Below, piece after piece: positions 46,330 to 58,621 of a DNA stretch of 64,000 nucleotides. Origin of the DNA: Arctopsyche grandis. Taxonomy: Eukaryota > Arthropoda > Insecta > Trichoptera > Hydropsychidae. Every line of letters begins with the position of its first letter. Within the stretch, counting starts at the first letter, position 1. Under the pieces are notes generated by a model, which searched no databases, was not told the origin of the DNA, and was given only the letters and a program-made list of their open reading frames with translations. The stretch lies in the NCBI RefSeq assembly GCF_051622035.1, contig NC_135365.1:27094001-27158000 (forward strand), in the 5' to 3' direction. A program made the position numbers and the translations under genes.

Positions 46330-46590
46330 GCGGTCGATGGAAGCTTTTCAAATAACAATAGACCTCTATTTCACTGTAAGCAAGAGAGCAAAAGCATGGT
46401 TTATATAAGAAATTGATAATAGTAAACCATTTTTTGTGCGAAAAGCATCCATCGAACGCTTACGTCTGGTCATAAACAGAGACCGATGACAAGTTTCCAT
46501 TGCCCACAAAAAATGGTTCACTATTGTCAATTACTATTGTCAAACAAAACAAGGTTGACAATAGAAATTGACAATAGGTCTGGTCAACGC
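46330..46590. repeat. Fold-back repeat, unknown class
   Basis: AATTGATAATAGTAAACCATTTTTTGTG..AAAGCATCCATCGAACGC (46412-46458, + orientation) is mirrored by TCCATTGCCCACAAAAAATGG..TTCACTATTGTCAATTACTA (46496-46535). Outer ACAATAGACCT and ACAATAGGTCT flank it. Related pieces lie at 20825-20955 and 28980-29050. Confidence 0.55.
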
Positions 46591-46699
46591 CCAAAAAGCA
46601 TATTGCTCTAATGAGTAAACATCCGTTACATAAGGATATTCATTTTATTCGCCTGCGGCAAATGTTTTCGTATATTAATCAAATTCAGATATTTGTGAC

Positions 46700-46835
46700 A
46701 GTGAGTAGGATGGTTTTTGCCAATTTGATGAGGACCGTTTCAAAAGAAGAAATCAGATAAATAGGAAACGATTGACTCAGAGTCGCAAATCCAAGGTCTA
46801 GCCAGCAGAAACCGGTGGGATTGTCTGAACCGGTG
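46700..46835 (-). mobile_element. SINE fragment
   Basis: Complement of the SINE body: GGACCGTTTCAAAAG, GGAAACGATTGACTCAGAGTC, CAAGGTCTAGCCAGCAGAAA. The tRNA-like head is replaced by unrelated sequence. Confidence 0.7.
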
Positions 46836-47784
46836 ATAGTCTGAACAGCAACACTGCAGAAATATTCGAAATAAATTATTTTCAATTGAGGTCAACCCAC
46901 GGGATTGAGTCCAGCATCCTCTCGGTGGCTAGGTTAGGTTATAATTAAAAAAAAATCCAAAAGTTGTTTGATAGGGGATAGAAATTTTTCAGATAAATTA
47001 TGAAAAATCTAAAAGTATTCACTTTGCATGAACATCCAGAATGAAAAAGTTGTAAATTTCCAATTCCTCAATATACATACACACATATACATAAGTATAT
47101 TGATATATGTAATGGATGATGGATATTAACGAGCGTGTACCTGGGGCTTTAGTTCGGGAGCATTCACCTTATCGCGCGTACGTAGTAAAGGCCGCGCGAT
47201 ACTCGCTATTGAATTTCATGTTTTTTCCGCAGTTCATTCAAAACACTTTTATCGCAAAACTTGATCCGAGCATAAACACCCCATACACACACTCGCGATT
47301 CATTTAGCAAACGTGCAGAAATTTTACGGGCATTTTGAAAATTGTCGGTGAGATATATGTATGTATATACAAATGTTCTAAGCATTAAATTTCAAAACAG
47401 TCTAATTCATCCCAAGGTAAATAATTTTAGTTTTTAAATCGAGTTTAATATGCATGTATATGCACATATATCCTTTTTTGTGGTAAAGCTATTAGATGTT
47501 ATAATATGACATACTAAATAAAAATCAAAGAGAAAATTTTTCACTCTAGGTGGGTTTCGAACTTGTGCACTTCTACCGAAAACTCGAACGCGTTGAGCTC
47601 TTCACGAATTTGATATTTGAATTTAAATCAATTATATAATACAATGCTCTCTTCGTATAAAATCGTATAAAAATGAAGTTGATTTTATTTTTACGTGACA
47701 CCTATGGTCAAATATTACAAACATAGTATAAATACGATTAATAACATTTTTCATGTAACAATACGAATTTTTAAATTCGATAAA
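46836..47784. other. No gene; possible tRNA-like scrap
   Basis: AT-rich. At 47548-47590 the minus strand reads GTTCGAAACCCACCTAGAG preceded by CTCAACGCG, reminiscent of B and A boxes of a decayed tRNA or another SINE. Weak. Confidence 0.3.
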
Positions 47785-48043
47785 CAACCACAGAGACACT
47801 ATGGTGAAAATTTTGGCGAAACCTGAGATGTAACAATAACTTAAGGTTTGCAACAGAAAATTGGGAAGGAAAAGCCAATTTTACAGGAACCGTTTCAATG
47901 AAAATCAGAAAAATTGGCAAATTCTGATAAGAAACGATCGACAAACCAAGGTCTGGCCAACAACGAGACTCTTAGTGGGAATCGAACCCGTGACATCAAG
48001 CACGAAAGAATTCAATACTCACCACTAGACCACGCTGCTGGTT
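47785..48043 (-). mobile_element. tRNA-derived SINE (type B head), 3' truncated
   Basis: On the minus strand the head reads AACCAGCAGCGTGGTCTAG, with B box CACGGGTTCGATTCCC, then TTGGCCAGACCTTGG and the body. It ends before the tail. Confidence 0.8.
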
Positions 48044-48053
48044 TATATGGTTT

Positions 48054-48450
48054 AGCCAGCAGCATAGCTCGGTCGTTAAGCTTCTGCTTAGCGTCGAGAG
48101 GCGCCGGGTTCGATCCCATGATCTGATCTGACCTGAATATTTGTGACTCCAGGTCGATCGTTTCCTATCAGAGTTTGCCAATTTTCTCTGATTTCATTGT
48201 TGAAACGGTTCCCGGTAAAATTGGCGAAATATCCTTCCTACCTACTACGTCACCACTATTTGAGATTGATTAATGTGCAATAAAATGTATATACAATTCA
48301 TAGATGTCTCGTTAATTTGCGGGTTTTTCAGTGTCTCGTAATTCAGCGACTTGTATAATAAAAAAAATGCTGTAATGTTTGTAATTGGCCAGGAAGGCGC
48401 ACTGGGGTTATCTGTAAGGCCTTCCTGGTATATATGTTAAAAACAAAATA
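48054..48450 (+). mobile_element. tRNA-derived SINE (type A head), full length
   Basis: AGCCAGCAGCATAGCTCGG with A box (TAGCTCGGTCGTTAAG) and B box (GGGTTCGATCCC). The body shares GGTCGATCGTTTCCTATCAG with type B. A central segment follows (GATGTCTCGTTAATTTGCGG), then the tail GGCCAGGAAGGCGCACTGGG and GGCCTTCCTGGTATATAT. It lies head to head with the previous copy, 10 bp apart. Confidence 0.85.
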
Positions 48451-49189
48451 TATGCATATATGTATTCCATGCTTCATTCGGACCTGGCTTGTCGACGGAG
48501 CAGCTACCTCTACCACTACTCACTGCGTCTACTCCGATCTCGTAAACCCCTCTACACGGCCATGCTACAGTATTATGTTAATTCGACGTGTATGTAGTGG
48601 AGTTTTCCATTGGAAATTTCCATCGCGACGGCTTTCAACTCAATTTTCATTATTTCCATTGGGTAGGTCTGGCACCCCTTCCAGTTTGGCGATCGCTGAT
48701 TTACGATCTGAAAATTGGGATTTCGGGTGCGGAAGCTGTCAGTCGAAAGCGTCTCTTTAATTTTGGAAATGTGTCTTGGTAACGTCTAGTCGTCACATTT
48801 GGCGAAGTTGGCACCGGACGCGCACGGATGGCACGTGACGGAAGTTCGCCGTCACGGACAACGTCATGCGGCCAATTGATGCGGCCAAGCCTCCAAAATT
48901 GATGTTCCGATCGACCAGATTGATTTACAAAATATCTCCATCTGAGGTAAACCTCTACTCCACATACATCCATAGATGTACTGTATATTTTCATTAATTC
49001 CCCATCTACTTCTACGTCCTTCCCAAGATGCGTCATAAGCAGACCTAGGATTTTGACGAGGGAAATATCCTTTGAGGGCGGGGCAAGTTTCCAATTTATA
49101 TTGATAACATAATATTAAAAGGCTGCCGGAAATATATAGATGACAAACAACATTCTCATATTCCACTATAAACCTAAACATCTTCGTTT
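48451..49189. other. No gene recognised
   Basis: GC-richer than average; minus-strand ORF 48701-49036 (111 aa) resembles nothing I can name. Possibly an unrecognised LINE piece. Confidence 0.3.
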
Positions 49190-50095
49190 TGTTCTCCAGC
49201 TACTACGTGGTAATACGTCATGCCTGTTGTTGCTGGAACAGTTGGGACTCATGTCCCAAATAACACTGTTCGACAAATGACGACTTTTTTTTGGTTCAGA
49301 GACGAGATATGACTTTTCTTATAGATCTATGCCCATTAAACACGAATCTGGTAATAAAAAATGTTCGAATTCGCTCGAGATTCGGAGATGTATGTGTTTT
49401 TTAAATCGTGCGATTTTTCTATATCTTGGTGTTGTTCGGTCGATGTCTCAAAATCTGTCAATTTCCTGTTCAAAATGAATATTGGAATCTATAGTCGGGT
49501 ATTTTATATTTCATTTGTAGTACTTTTTAGCTTTCAAATCTCTCTAAGTAGTCGTCCAGTTCAAATCAAAAGTCAAAAGTACGTATTTTCATTTGGGATT
49601 TTTTCCCAGTGTTAATACTATTTTATATTGAGTATTTTCTATTGAAACATTTTTATTCAGATAGTATTCTGGCCACACTATTTTTTGTTTTCGTTTAAAA
49701 GGGTTAATTGGAAGTGTGCTGAATTTTAAATCGGTATAATTGCGAGCTAAAAAGCTCTTACTATCATTTACTTGTATTTACACGATAATATGTTAAATTG
49801 TCTTTATATGAGAATTAAATGAAATTCCACTTAGAAAAATCATATTGCGACTATTCTTGTGTATAACAAAAATTCATTTATTTTATCGAGGTAAGCCAGT
49901 TATCAATAGAATTTTTGTAATAGTTTTTGGGACTTTATATCCCTAATAATTATATGCGTGGTAGACATCATCATTTGATGGTTGTACCTCCTGCTCGTAC
50001 AGTTCTTTTTCGAATGGTTCCTATTCCAAGAGCTATTCGACTTCTTGATGAAATCGTTGCTGCTGAAAGTGAACGATTTCATCAAGAAGAATTAT
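49190..50095 (+). pseudogene. LINE ORF2 C-terminus (family A), split by ~660-bp insertion
   Basis: 49190-49263 encodes the LLRGNTSCLLLLEQLGL end-segment. The frame resumes at 49927 with GLYIPNNYMRGRHHHLMVV, PPARTVLFRMVPIPRAIRLL and DEIVAAESERFHQEELY. Between them lies 49264-49926, unrelated AT-rich DNA flanked by a diverged ~20-bp direct repeat (TTGGGACTCATGTCCCAAAT and TTGGGACTTTATATCCCTAA). The insert codes for nothing recognisable. Confidence 0.75.
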
Positions 50096-50190
50096 ATATA
50101 CATAGTACCGTTAACCATGCACCCTTTTTTTTGATCTTTCGACTTAAGATCTTTCGATTTTCGATCTTTGCCTTCCGATATTTTCGTTTT
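50096..50190. mobile_element. Half of a palindromic MITE
   Basis: TAGTACCGTTAACCATGCACC, then GATCTTTCGACTTAAGATC, TTTCGATTTTCGATCTTTG and CCTTCCGATATTTTCG: one arm of the family at 43068-43459, abutting the LINE fragment. No partner arm. Confidence 0.7.
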
Positions 50191-50399
50191 CGGGCGTTTC
50201 ACTTTCGGTCCCATGAGGCAGACCCGCATTCTTGCGAGATGCCACATAAATTAAGGACATTGCATATAAAATTATATATCAAATTTTAGAATTAAGTTAA
50301 AATAAATCGCTCAATGGATCAGCATAAAAAAGGATTATTGCAATTCACGTTTAACCACATTATGCCCCATAAGTTATCAATCGGGTCTTAGTCAGGACT

Positions 50400-50510
50400 T
50401 CGATTCAAAGGATTCGAAGTCCCCGGGGGCAAAGGCGTCGAGGGCGAAGCCGCCTTCGTGCCGTGGGCGAAGCCCTAGGGGGCGCAGCCGCGGGGACGCA
50501 GGCGCCGGAT
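50400..50510. other. GC-rich tract with short hairpins
   Basis: Contains repeated GGCGAAGCC hairpin words (GAGGGCGAAGCCGCC, GTGGGCGAAGCCC) just upstream of a Helitron. Function unknown; it may belong to an older Helitron end. Confidence 0.4.
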
Positions 50511-50720
50511 TCTGGTATACATATAATTTTCTATGAGACTTACTATATATGTTTGTTTGTTCGTGACAGTCAATTTAATAAAAAAAACAAATGAGTATTC
50601 AAATAAATTTATATAAAATAAAACTATTCAAATAAATTTAATAAAATGTTTACTATTAGATTAGTCATGTTTAAGCGGTTTATATTATAAATACCGAGCG
50701 AAGCCGGGTAATACAGCTAG
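50511..50720 (+). mobile_element. Non-autonomous Helitron, ~210 bp
   Basis: Starts TCTGGTATACATATAA, ends with the hairpin ACCGAGCGAAGCCGGGT, 8 nt, then CTAG at 50717-50720 followed by T. Internal AGATTAGTCATGTTTAAGCG matches the minus-strand copy at 6286-6518. The base before the 5' TC is T rather than A, so the left border is less certain. Confidence 0.7.
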
Positions 50721-51188
50721 TGTAGTATAAAATAGGGTATACCATTTTGATCATCCTTATATACATATGTATATGCACTTATACGTGTGTTTTCATGTCT
50801 TTTACACCCTAATATACTTAAAATATGTATTATATGAGTCCATCTCCCTCTCTAGTTCTAAAGCGAGACATCCGTTAACCGTTTCGTTCCAGTTGTGATA
50901 ATAATTCGTAGCTTATAGCGACATTTAAAGCAATTACACTCCGCGGACATAAAAAACGAGAGCGCAGATCGTCGTTTTTGTATCATTCTCTTTTATATTT
51001 ATTTATTTATTTATTTTTTGTGGGAATTAATTTTGAATCACATTCGTGATCTCGTTATGACCGATTTCCGCGCACTGACAACACATACCTGTTTTGAATT
51101 GTACCGGTATTATAATTCAACGTCTCAGTATTGGAAACGATTCGAATTTTCATTCAAAACTCATACACATTGAAGACCAACGAATAGT
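50721..51188. other. No gene recognised
   Basis: AT-rich with an ATTT run near 50998-51018. Confidence 0.4.
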
Positions 51189-51767
51189 TAGGGATCCCAA
51201 ATATTCGTCGACTCCAACTATTCGAATATTGAATAGTAAATCAAGAGCTATTCGAATATATTCGAAAAGGTAATTACATTTGTACTAAACATAAATTACA
51301 TTATATTTATATATGTAATATATTAGAATTAATAAAACATAATTTTAAGAAACTTAAAAAAACATATACACACATAAAATATAAGATAAAAATTTATAAA
51401 CTCCTGCTGATTGCGGTTTCAACGGGAGTAATAACATCTATGTATATGTATTAAATTTTTCAAAATATCAGTTTCATTCTTAGAAACAGTATTGAAATTA
51501 TATTCTTTTTAGTGTTATGTTAAGACTTTCGTTAACTTGAATAAATCGTCTTATCATAGTTGCCATCAAATTCCACCTCGTTTTTACACCCAATAATAAT
51601 TTCAATTTTTTATTTTCTTTTTTCATTATGATTTCTTGTAAAAATGTATATTTCGCCGGTCACTTCTTAAATATTCGTATAATTTTTCTGATGTTCTCTA
51701 AAATTTCGATCTACGAAATTTTTTCGTAGATCGAAAAGTGATTTTCTTTAAACATTTCTGTATTTAA

Positions 51768-52188
51768 GAGGGCTGGACAGCAGCGCCTTGTCCATACAAA
51801 CGTACTATACTTCTCCCTTCCTCAATTATGGCACTAGAGAAATTATTTTTTAATATGCTATGGATATCCACCATTGAGGTGCATCTATCGTTTTATTTTT
51901 TTGATTAATAATTTTTTATATCAGCTAGGAGCCGCCAAACATCTATAAAATCGCCTCTTTTTTACACCCACGAAACGAGTCCAGCGTGCTTATTTAAAGG
52001 TCGATTTTAAAAAAAATACGCCGATAGATGCACAGAAAGTATCTTTCTCATACCGATGATGAATTTTTTTTTAAAATTGGTCCAGTTTTGGAGGAGAAAA
52101 TAGGAGAATACGAAACCTCGATTTTGTCAATTTAAAATACGTTTTATCTGGTCGAAGCGCAACTGTCGCATTCACTCAATAAATATAT

Positions 52189-52283
<95 letters not shown>

Positions 52284-52370
52284 CGCATTCACTCAATATA
52301 TACATACACTCAATATATATATCGAAGAAAGGAACGGTAACAAAATTAAGGTTTCGGGTGTACAGCCCTC
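51768..52370. mobile_element. Nested element with TTAA target, 603 bp
   Basis: Ends GAGGGCTGGACAG and TGTACAGCCCTC (inverted), with TTAA at 51764-51767 and 52371-52374. TTAA duplication is typical of piggyBac-like and Sola3 elements. No transposase is present. A large (AT)n run lies inside. Confidence 0.65.
52189..52280. repeat. (AT)n microsatellite
   Basis: About 90 bp of TA dinucleotides, flanked on both sides by a duplicated TGTCGCATTCACTCAAT. Confidence 0.95.
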
Positions 52371-52646
52371 TTAACGAATAAAAATCCGTTTCTTCACATG
52401 TAGACATTTCATCATCCTCATTATCTTCATTTTCATCACAATTATCCCCATTACATACATATTTAATTTTCTTCATAATCGTCGGCTTCTTTGTCATCAC
52501 TCTTTTCATATTAATTTTGTATATTTATTTTATAAAAAAATATATACACGAATAATATTCGAATAGTTGATGAAATATTCGAATAACGAATGGCTGAAAA
52601 ATCGGACGAATAATTCGAATACTCGAATATTCGATTGGGATCCCTA

Positions 52647-54052
52647 GAAAAGTGTCTCGAAAACACAGGAAATGCATTCCGCACGAGGCATCGACGGAAT
52701 CCGAGCGCCCGCCGCTCACAAGGACACCTTTTAGAGGTATTGTTTTCTGGAGTACTTCGACAGATTCGGCACTCCATGTGGGTTATACGAAAGATTTTAC
52801 CCGTTTTTCACCAGACCGGAGTATTTTCACAGAATTGTGTGTTTGACGTGACGTCACATCCTCTGGCGTGGCCCCTTGACTTGCGAGTTATCAGCCCGAA
52901 TCTATATCTGGCGCTCTCTCGCCCACATGCGCACACGCAAACACACAAACACACGCTTGGGATCGACATCTAGGTCCTACGAGGTCCCAAAAACTGACCA
53001 AGAAGATGTCCTGGGTTTTTGAGCCCATGCACGATTTCCAGCACGTGTGTGGATAGCACAGAGAGCTTTCTGATCAATGGGTGCTGACAGCTCTATTGTT
53101 CCATAAGATTAGCTGGGACTTTGAGTAGGTTTAAATCCAAACCCACTGAATGTTATCTGTCAGATGTAAATGATTGGTCCTAGCCCACCAACTCGTCTAT
53201 AACACTCAATGATTTGATTTTCTTCATTTGAATCGAAAATAAAATAGTATAGTCATGTTGATCTTTTTTTAATTTTTACTTTATGTACGTATATGTATAG
53301 TAACAATAGATGAAGTTTTGTGATCATTCGAAAATTCGAACTCGAGATTTTGACTGATTCGAACTCAGAATCGATCACAGATCACGTAAATAGGTTTATT
53401 TTGGGGATTTTTTTTAATACCATTCGTCCTATCGAACTGAAACTTAGTATCGGTTATTGAAATTCTTATCGATACGACGTTAATTTTTTTCAAATATTAA
53501 AGTTGACCGGAAATGGTACCTCCTCTTACAGGTGTACTCTTTTTTTTAAGTTTTTGAATACAATTTTCTCCCAAACCGCTAACCGAATCAGACTGTAATG
53601 TGTGAGCGCGTATATATATTTAATTATCGAATTTTGTTTTGAAACCTTTTTATTTTCCTAAAGTCGTGGGTTGGTCACATCCGATTTTTATCTTTATATG
53701 ACGACAGAGTTCATAGTTTCATTTTTTTGTGCGGAAAGTGTATGAAACTTACAATTCTTATATCAAAACATTAAATATGAAATTCAAGAAAATTATTAAT
53801 ACATAATATATGACAGATTTTATGAACACCTTGACTTTTTTAATTCCCCCAACCCCCTCTCTCCTACTATCTAAATGGTATGTAACATATTTAATATGAA
53901 GTCTTTCACAAATTATGGCATTCCATAAATGTTTTCTACTGTCAAAATATACTTCACTAATTTAGAAAAGAAGCTCAATTTGTTGAAATAAGAGACCAAT
54001 ATCATACAATGTACATTGTCTATGATAAATATCTTTGACTAATTGAATATAT
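52647..54052. other. No gene recognised
   Basis: Small ORFs only. 53295-53345 shares words with 21965-22010. Confidence 0.4.
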
Positions 54053-54486
54053 AGCCAGCAGTGTGGCTCGGTAGTTGCGTTTATGTTTAGCAACGAGAAG
54101 TTACCGGGTTCGATCCCGAGCTAATCTTTAATACTGCTGGTTAGACTTGGATATTTGTGACTCCAAGTCATTCGTCTCTTATCAGATTTTATTTGATTTC
54201 ATTGTTGAAACGGTTCCTACATCAAATTTGCAAAAATCATCCTACTCGTTGTCACAAATATCTGAATTTGATTTATGTACAATATATAAAAATTTAGGTA
54301 CAAGTCTAAATGCGTAGATGTCTCTGTGGATTTATAATTAATTATTAATTTCGTGTTCAGCCGCTCGCAATACAGTGATTTATGTAATAAAATGCTGCAT
54401 TGTTTGTAATTAGTTGTCTAGGGAGGCGCATTGGGGTCTTCCTGTCAAGCCTTCCTGGTATATATCTACGTAAATAAATAAATAAA
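54053..54486 (+). mobile_element. tRNA-derived SINE (type A head), full length
   Basis: AGCCAGCAGTGTGGCTCGG, B box CGGGTTCGATCCCG, body with GTGACTCCAAGTCATTCG, central GATGTCTCTGTGGAT, tail GGAGGCGCATTGGGG and CCTTCCTGGTATATATC, then AAATAAATAAATAAA. Confidence 0.85.
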
Positions 54487-54592
54487 CAATTTTTAGAATA
54501 ATTTAACAATCAAAATAATCATAGAGACATCTATTGATGAATTTTGACAATTTTTCATAAACTTACATGTTCGGAGTATTTTTTTTTATATA

Positions 54593-54796
54593 AATCGTAT
54601 AATTTCAAGATGCTGAAACTCGAAATTTCCAGCATTTTTGTTGGAACCGTTTCAATGAAAATCAGATAAATTGGCAAACACAATGATCGACCTGGAGTCA
54701 CAAACCAAGATCTGGCTAGCAGCAACCAGTGGGACTCGAACCCGCGACTACTACGTTCGAAAGCACATATGCTAACCACTAGTCCACGCTGCTGGT
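54593..54796 (-). mobile_element. tRNA-derived SINE (type B head), 3' truncated
   Basis: Minus strand: AACCAGCAGCGTGGACTAG, GGTTAGCATATGTG, CGGGTTCGAGTCCC, then the body up to the TTGGAACC region. Confidence 0.8.
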
Positions 54797-54907
54797 TTTG
54801 TAATTCTTGTATAACTTTATGATTAAAAAACCCCTTAGGCCCATCGACTATGCCACTTTTGCCAAGTATTCTTATTCATTAATTAATTTATTGTTAATTA
54901 ATTAATA

Positions 54908-55030
54908 AATTGTTAATTTCAGCCTCTCAAAATACAGCGATTTATGTAATAAAAATGTTGCGATGTTTGTAATTAATTGTCTAGGAAGGCGCATTGGGGT
55001 ATACATATATCTATGTAAAATAAAATAAAG
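54908..55030 (+). mobile_element. SINE tail fragment
   Basis: CAGCGATTTATGTAATAAAA, TGTCTAGGAAGGCGCATTGG, ATATATCTATGTAAAATAAA: 3' part only. Confidence 0.7.
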
Positions 55031-57140
55031 TATACTTTTTGAATATTGGACATTTGAATTATATATAAAAAAGCAACCAACAGCAGAAATTAAATTACTG
55101 GAGAACTTAAAAAATTCAACATGTACATATGTACATACATTATTCCAATCAAATATGCAAGCATTAGTAACAAGGTGCACTTGATAAATAATACTAAGAT
55201 TGCTTTAATGATTAAATTGAAGTTGTAATCATATTAACAATGAAATTGCAATGTAATCCATACAGTTAAGAATAGTTTATCAATGTATGATTGTCCATAA
55301 ATGAGTTTATGTATTTACAGAAATGAACTTTTCAATCATCAGATAAATTAAATCAGCTGATAACTAAAAATAAAACTATCACTGTTTGATATGTGTACAT
55401 GTGTAGCTTGTATTGGTTAGAAAGTTTGTTTTGGAGAAATAAACAATGCAATTTGAGGTTATGGGTAGCTGTTGAACTAATTGTATGTATGTAAGCTTAT
55501 TGTAAAAAACTAATTGTAAATTATATTAACAATTAGATACAACATAACTTCTTATTGAATACTTATCTCGCAGATAAAACTCCGTGAAGAGATATACTTT
55601 TAGCCGTGAAATGTCAGATTTGACATCTTTGGCAATAAATCAATATATATCGTGTATTACCCTACAAGAAACTACACGCTAAATTTGATATATACATATG
55701 AGAGTTAAAACTATAAATATTTATATATTAGAGATAACGAGAACCAATAGAGCAAATTTCATAAAATATAGAATGAATTACAGGCGTTTAAACAATTAAA
55801 ATCTTATATCGCCATATCAAGGCGAACAGGTTGGAAGATACGGGACGAACGCTTATTAAACGTCAGGGATATTTACTTTCCGCGTGTTTAAAACGCGTTG
55901 TATACGATATTTTATCTCCAACGTAATGGCAGACGATACATTAACGTGTATTGGTGACCAAAATGAGCAATATGGCAAAGTATGAAAACGATCGGATAAG
56001 AGATAAAAATGACCACTGACACGAAAGCCATGTGAAACGTAAAGGAAGTATGTAAAAATGAGTCAGCTGACAGACCACAATGTCAGTATAGCTTCTGAAG
56101 GAACAGTCAGTGTTATGAAATAACCATTTTATTATATGTATATTAAGAAGATTATATAAACACAACAAGTATGTACTAAGAGTTTAAAGACTATTTATTG
56201 TGCATAAAGTAAACGGAAATTAAGTTTTGATTGATTGCGGCCCACGGTTTGTGAGCCGCTCGTAAGATTCATTGATAATCTGGTTGCGTATACGATAGCC
56301 AGGGCCGTGCATACCTGGCGAGTTAATTAAACGTCGCCCCAGGGCGACGCGTAACAAGTGGCGGCCAATCGCCTATATATTTTTACCCCGGCGAATAATT
56401 GCCGGCTTTTACAACTATTATTATTACAATATGAAAAGAATCAAAGCGGTCGTCAAATGCGATGGCGCGCACCTCGCGACTGACGGTACCTATTGTCGCG
56501 TTCGGACCGAACAATTGACAGATCAAACTGTGGCTTTCGGCTCGTTATCTCCCGGTTTTGTGATAAGAGAAGAATGTTTTCGTGTGTGTGTAATCAGCGG
56601 AAAACGTGTTGAGAGGAAGTGCGTTTAGCTCGCCCGCCAAAACCAACCTCACGTGATATCCGTTTCCTGTTTGTTCGCCGAGCACGTTGCATCACACGTT
56701 TATTTATATAAAAAAATATTAAAAAAACACATAAAAACGTAAAAAAACAGCCATACGGTGGATTTCATCCGACGGAGAGACTTTGAAAAATGTTGGTCTG
56801 TGCCATTAATTGATAAAAACAATAATCCAGAAATAGTTTCATCGCTTGAATGTGTGTTTGTTCTTCAATAGTAATCTAAAAGCGAATGTATCCGGCTCTG
56901 CTTAAGCTTACGTCGACTACAAAGTCGTAAATACGTTTATTAAACACGAGGTGAAGATGCCGGGCAAAGCTAGGCACTTCCGAGCTTCGTCCAGAATTCG
57001 AAAAAAAGTTTCTTAAAACCATTCTATATTATTTAAATAATTACAAATCAATATGGGATTTCTTCAATTCTAGGCTCCCAACCTTTTCAAAAAAAAATAG
57101 GATTCCATGAGATACTATACAAAGTATGCGGTTCTACATA
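55031..57140. other. No gene recognised
   Basis: AT-rich to 56220. 56230-56700 is GC-richer, with a CGTCGCCCCAGGGCGACG palindrome at 56332-56349 and a 65-codon ORF (56431-56628) of no known family. Possibly regulatory or an unrecognised repeat. Confidence 0.35.
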
Positions 57141-57334
57141 CATATATCGACGTTGCTCGGCATTGCCTGGTTGCTTTTGAATGCCATTCACAACTCGGCC
57201 TTTCCGAAACACATATGCGGTCTAATTTACAATACGGTTAGATAGTAAAAAAAATGAGGGTTCCATATCGAAACTGTGGAATTGCATAGGCATTTGTAGG
57301 CATTGGTATATATGTAAAAATAAAATAAAAATAA

Positions 57335-57500
57335 AAAAATTTTTTTTGATGTCTCGTTAATTTGCGAGTTTTTTCAGTGTCTCGCAATTCAACGACTTAT
57401 AATAAAAATGCTGTATTTGTATTTGTAATTGGCCAGGAAGGCGCATTGGGATTTACCTGTAAGGCCTTCCTGGTATATATGTAAAAATAAAATAAAATAA
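57335..57500 (+). mobile_element. SINE 3' part inside the tandem array
   Basis: GATGTCTCGTTAATTTGCGA, CTCGCAATTCAACGACTTA, GGCCAGGAAGGCGCATTGGG, GGCCTTCCTGGTATATATG. It lengthens one array interval from about 170 to 364 bp. Confidence 0.8.
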
Positions 57501-58621
57501 AAAATTTACTCGGCGTTGCCTGGGTGCCTTTGAATGTGGGCCCCATGATTCTGGACTCCAAGCCTTTCCGAAACACATATACGGCCTAATTTAAAATATC
57601 GTTAGATAGTAAGCCAAATTTGATGGTTCTATATCAAAAATAGTGGAATTACATAGCGGAATAAGACATTTGCCCGGCGTTACCTGGGAAATTTTGAATG
57701 TGAGGCCTGCCTTTCACGACTCCGAAGCACATATTCGGCCTAGTTTCGAATATCGTTTGATAGTATGCCAAATTTGGCGGTTCTACATACATATGGGATC
57801 CATGAATGTGTGCGGGAGGATATTCAAAGTCAAAGTCTTTACCGACTCATTTAATGTCTCGCTTCGGGCTCGGCCATTGCCGGAGTACCCGAATGACAGC
57901 CACAATCCTACCAACTTAAAATATTCTCAGTCATACCAATCCCACATACATACATATACATATGGAAAACTTTTTTGAAGTGAGCCCTACGATTCCGGAC
58001 TCCAAGCCTTTCCACTTAGAGTACCACTAGATGGTATGCTAAATTTGGGGGGTTCTATATCGAAAAATGAAATTGCATAGCGGAAAAAGACATTTGCCCG
58101 GCGTTGTCTGGGTGCTTTTGAATGTGAGCCCTACCGTTCATGACTCCAAGCCTTTCCGAAACACATATACGGTGTAATTTAAAATATCGTTAGATAGTAT
58201 GCTAAATTTGGTAGTTATACATATGTACATCGAAGACTGTGGAATTGCAAAGCGGAAAAAGGTATTTGCCCGGCGTTGCCTGGGTGCTATTGAATGTGAG
58301 CCCTACCATTCACAGCTCCAAGCCTTTCCGAAACACATATACGGTCTAATTTAGAATACCACTAGATGGTATGCCAAATTTGGCTGTTCTACATTGAAGA
58401 CTTCGAAATTGCATAATGGAAAAAGACATATATGCCCGGCGTTACTTGGGAAATTTTGAATGTGAGCCCTATGATTCTGGACTTCAAGCTTTTCAGAAAC
58501 ACATATACGGTCTACATAATTTAAATTATCGTTTTAAAGTATGCCAAATTTGAAGGTTCTTCATACATATTATATATATCGACAATTGTTGAATTGCAAA
58601 GTGGACAAAGACACATACCCG

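Larger units (their letters stand above)
51189..52646. mobile_element. DNA transposon-like element with ATTCG-rich ends, 1.46 kb
   Basis: Ends TAGGGATCCCAAATATTCG and CGAATATTCGATTGGGATCCCTA (inverted), each followed inward by repeated ATTCGAATA words. Outer flanks GAATAGT and GAAAAGT match 6/7. The layout suits a hAT-like element, but no transposase is recognisable. It contains a nested TTAA element. Confidence 0.6.

Noticed and set aside
48701..49036. Possible RTE coding on the minus strand (111 codons)
   Set aside because: Only a few residues resemble RTE proteins; not enough to call.
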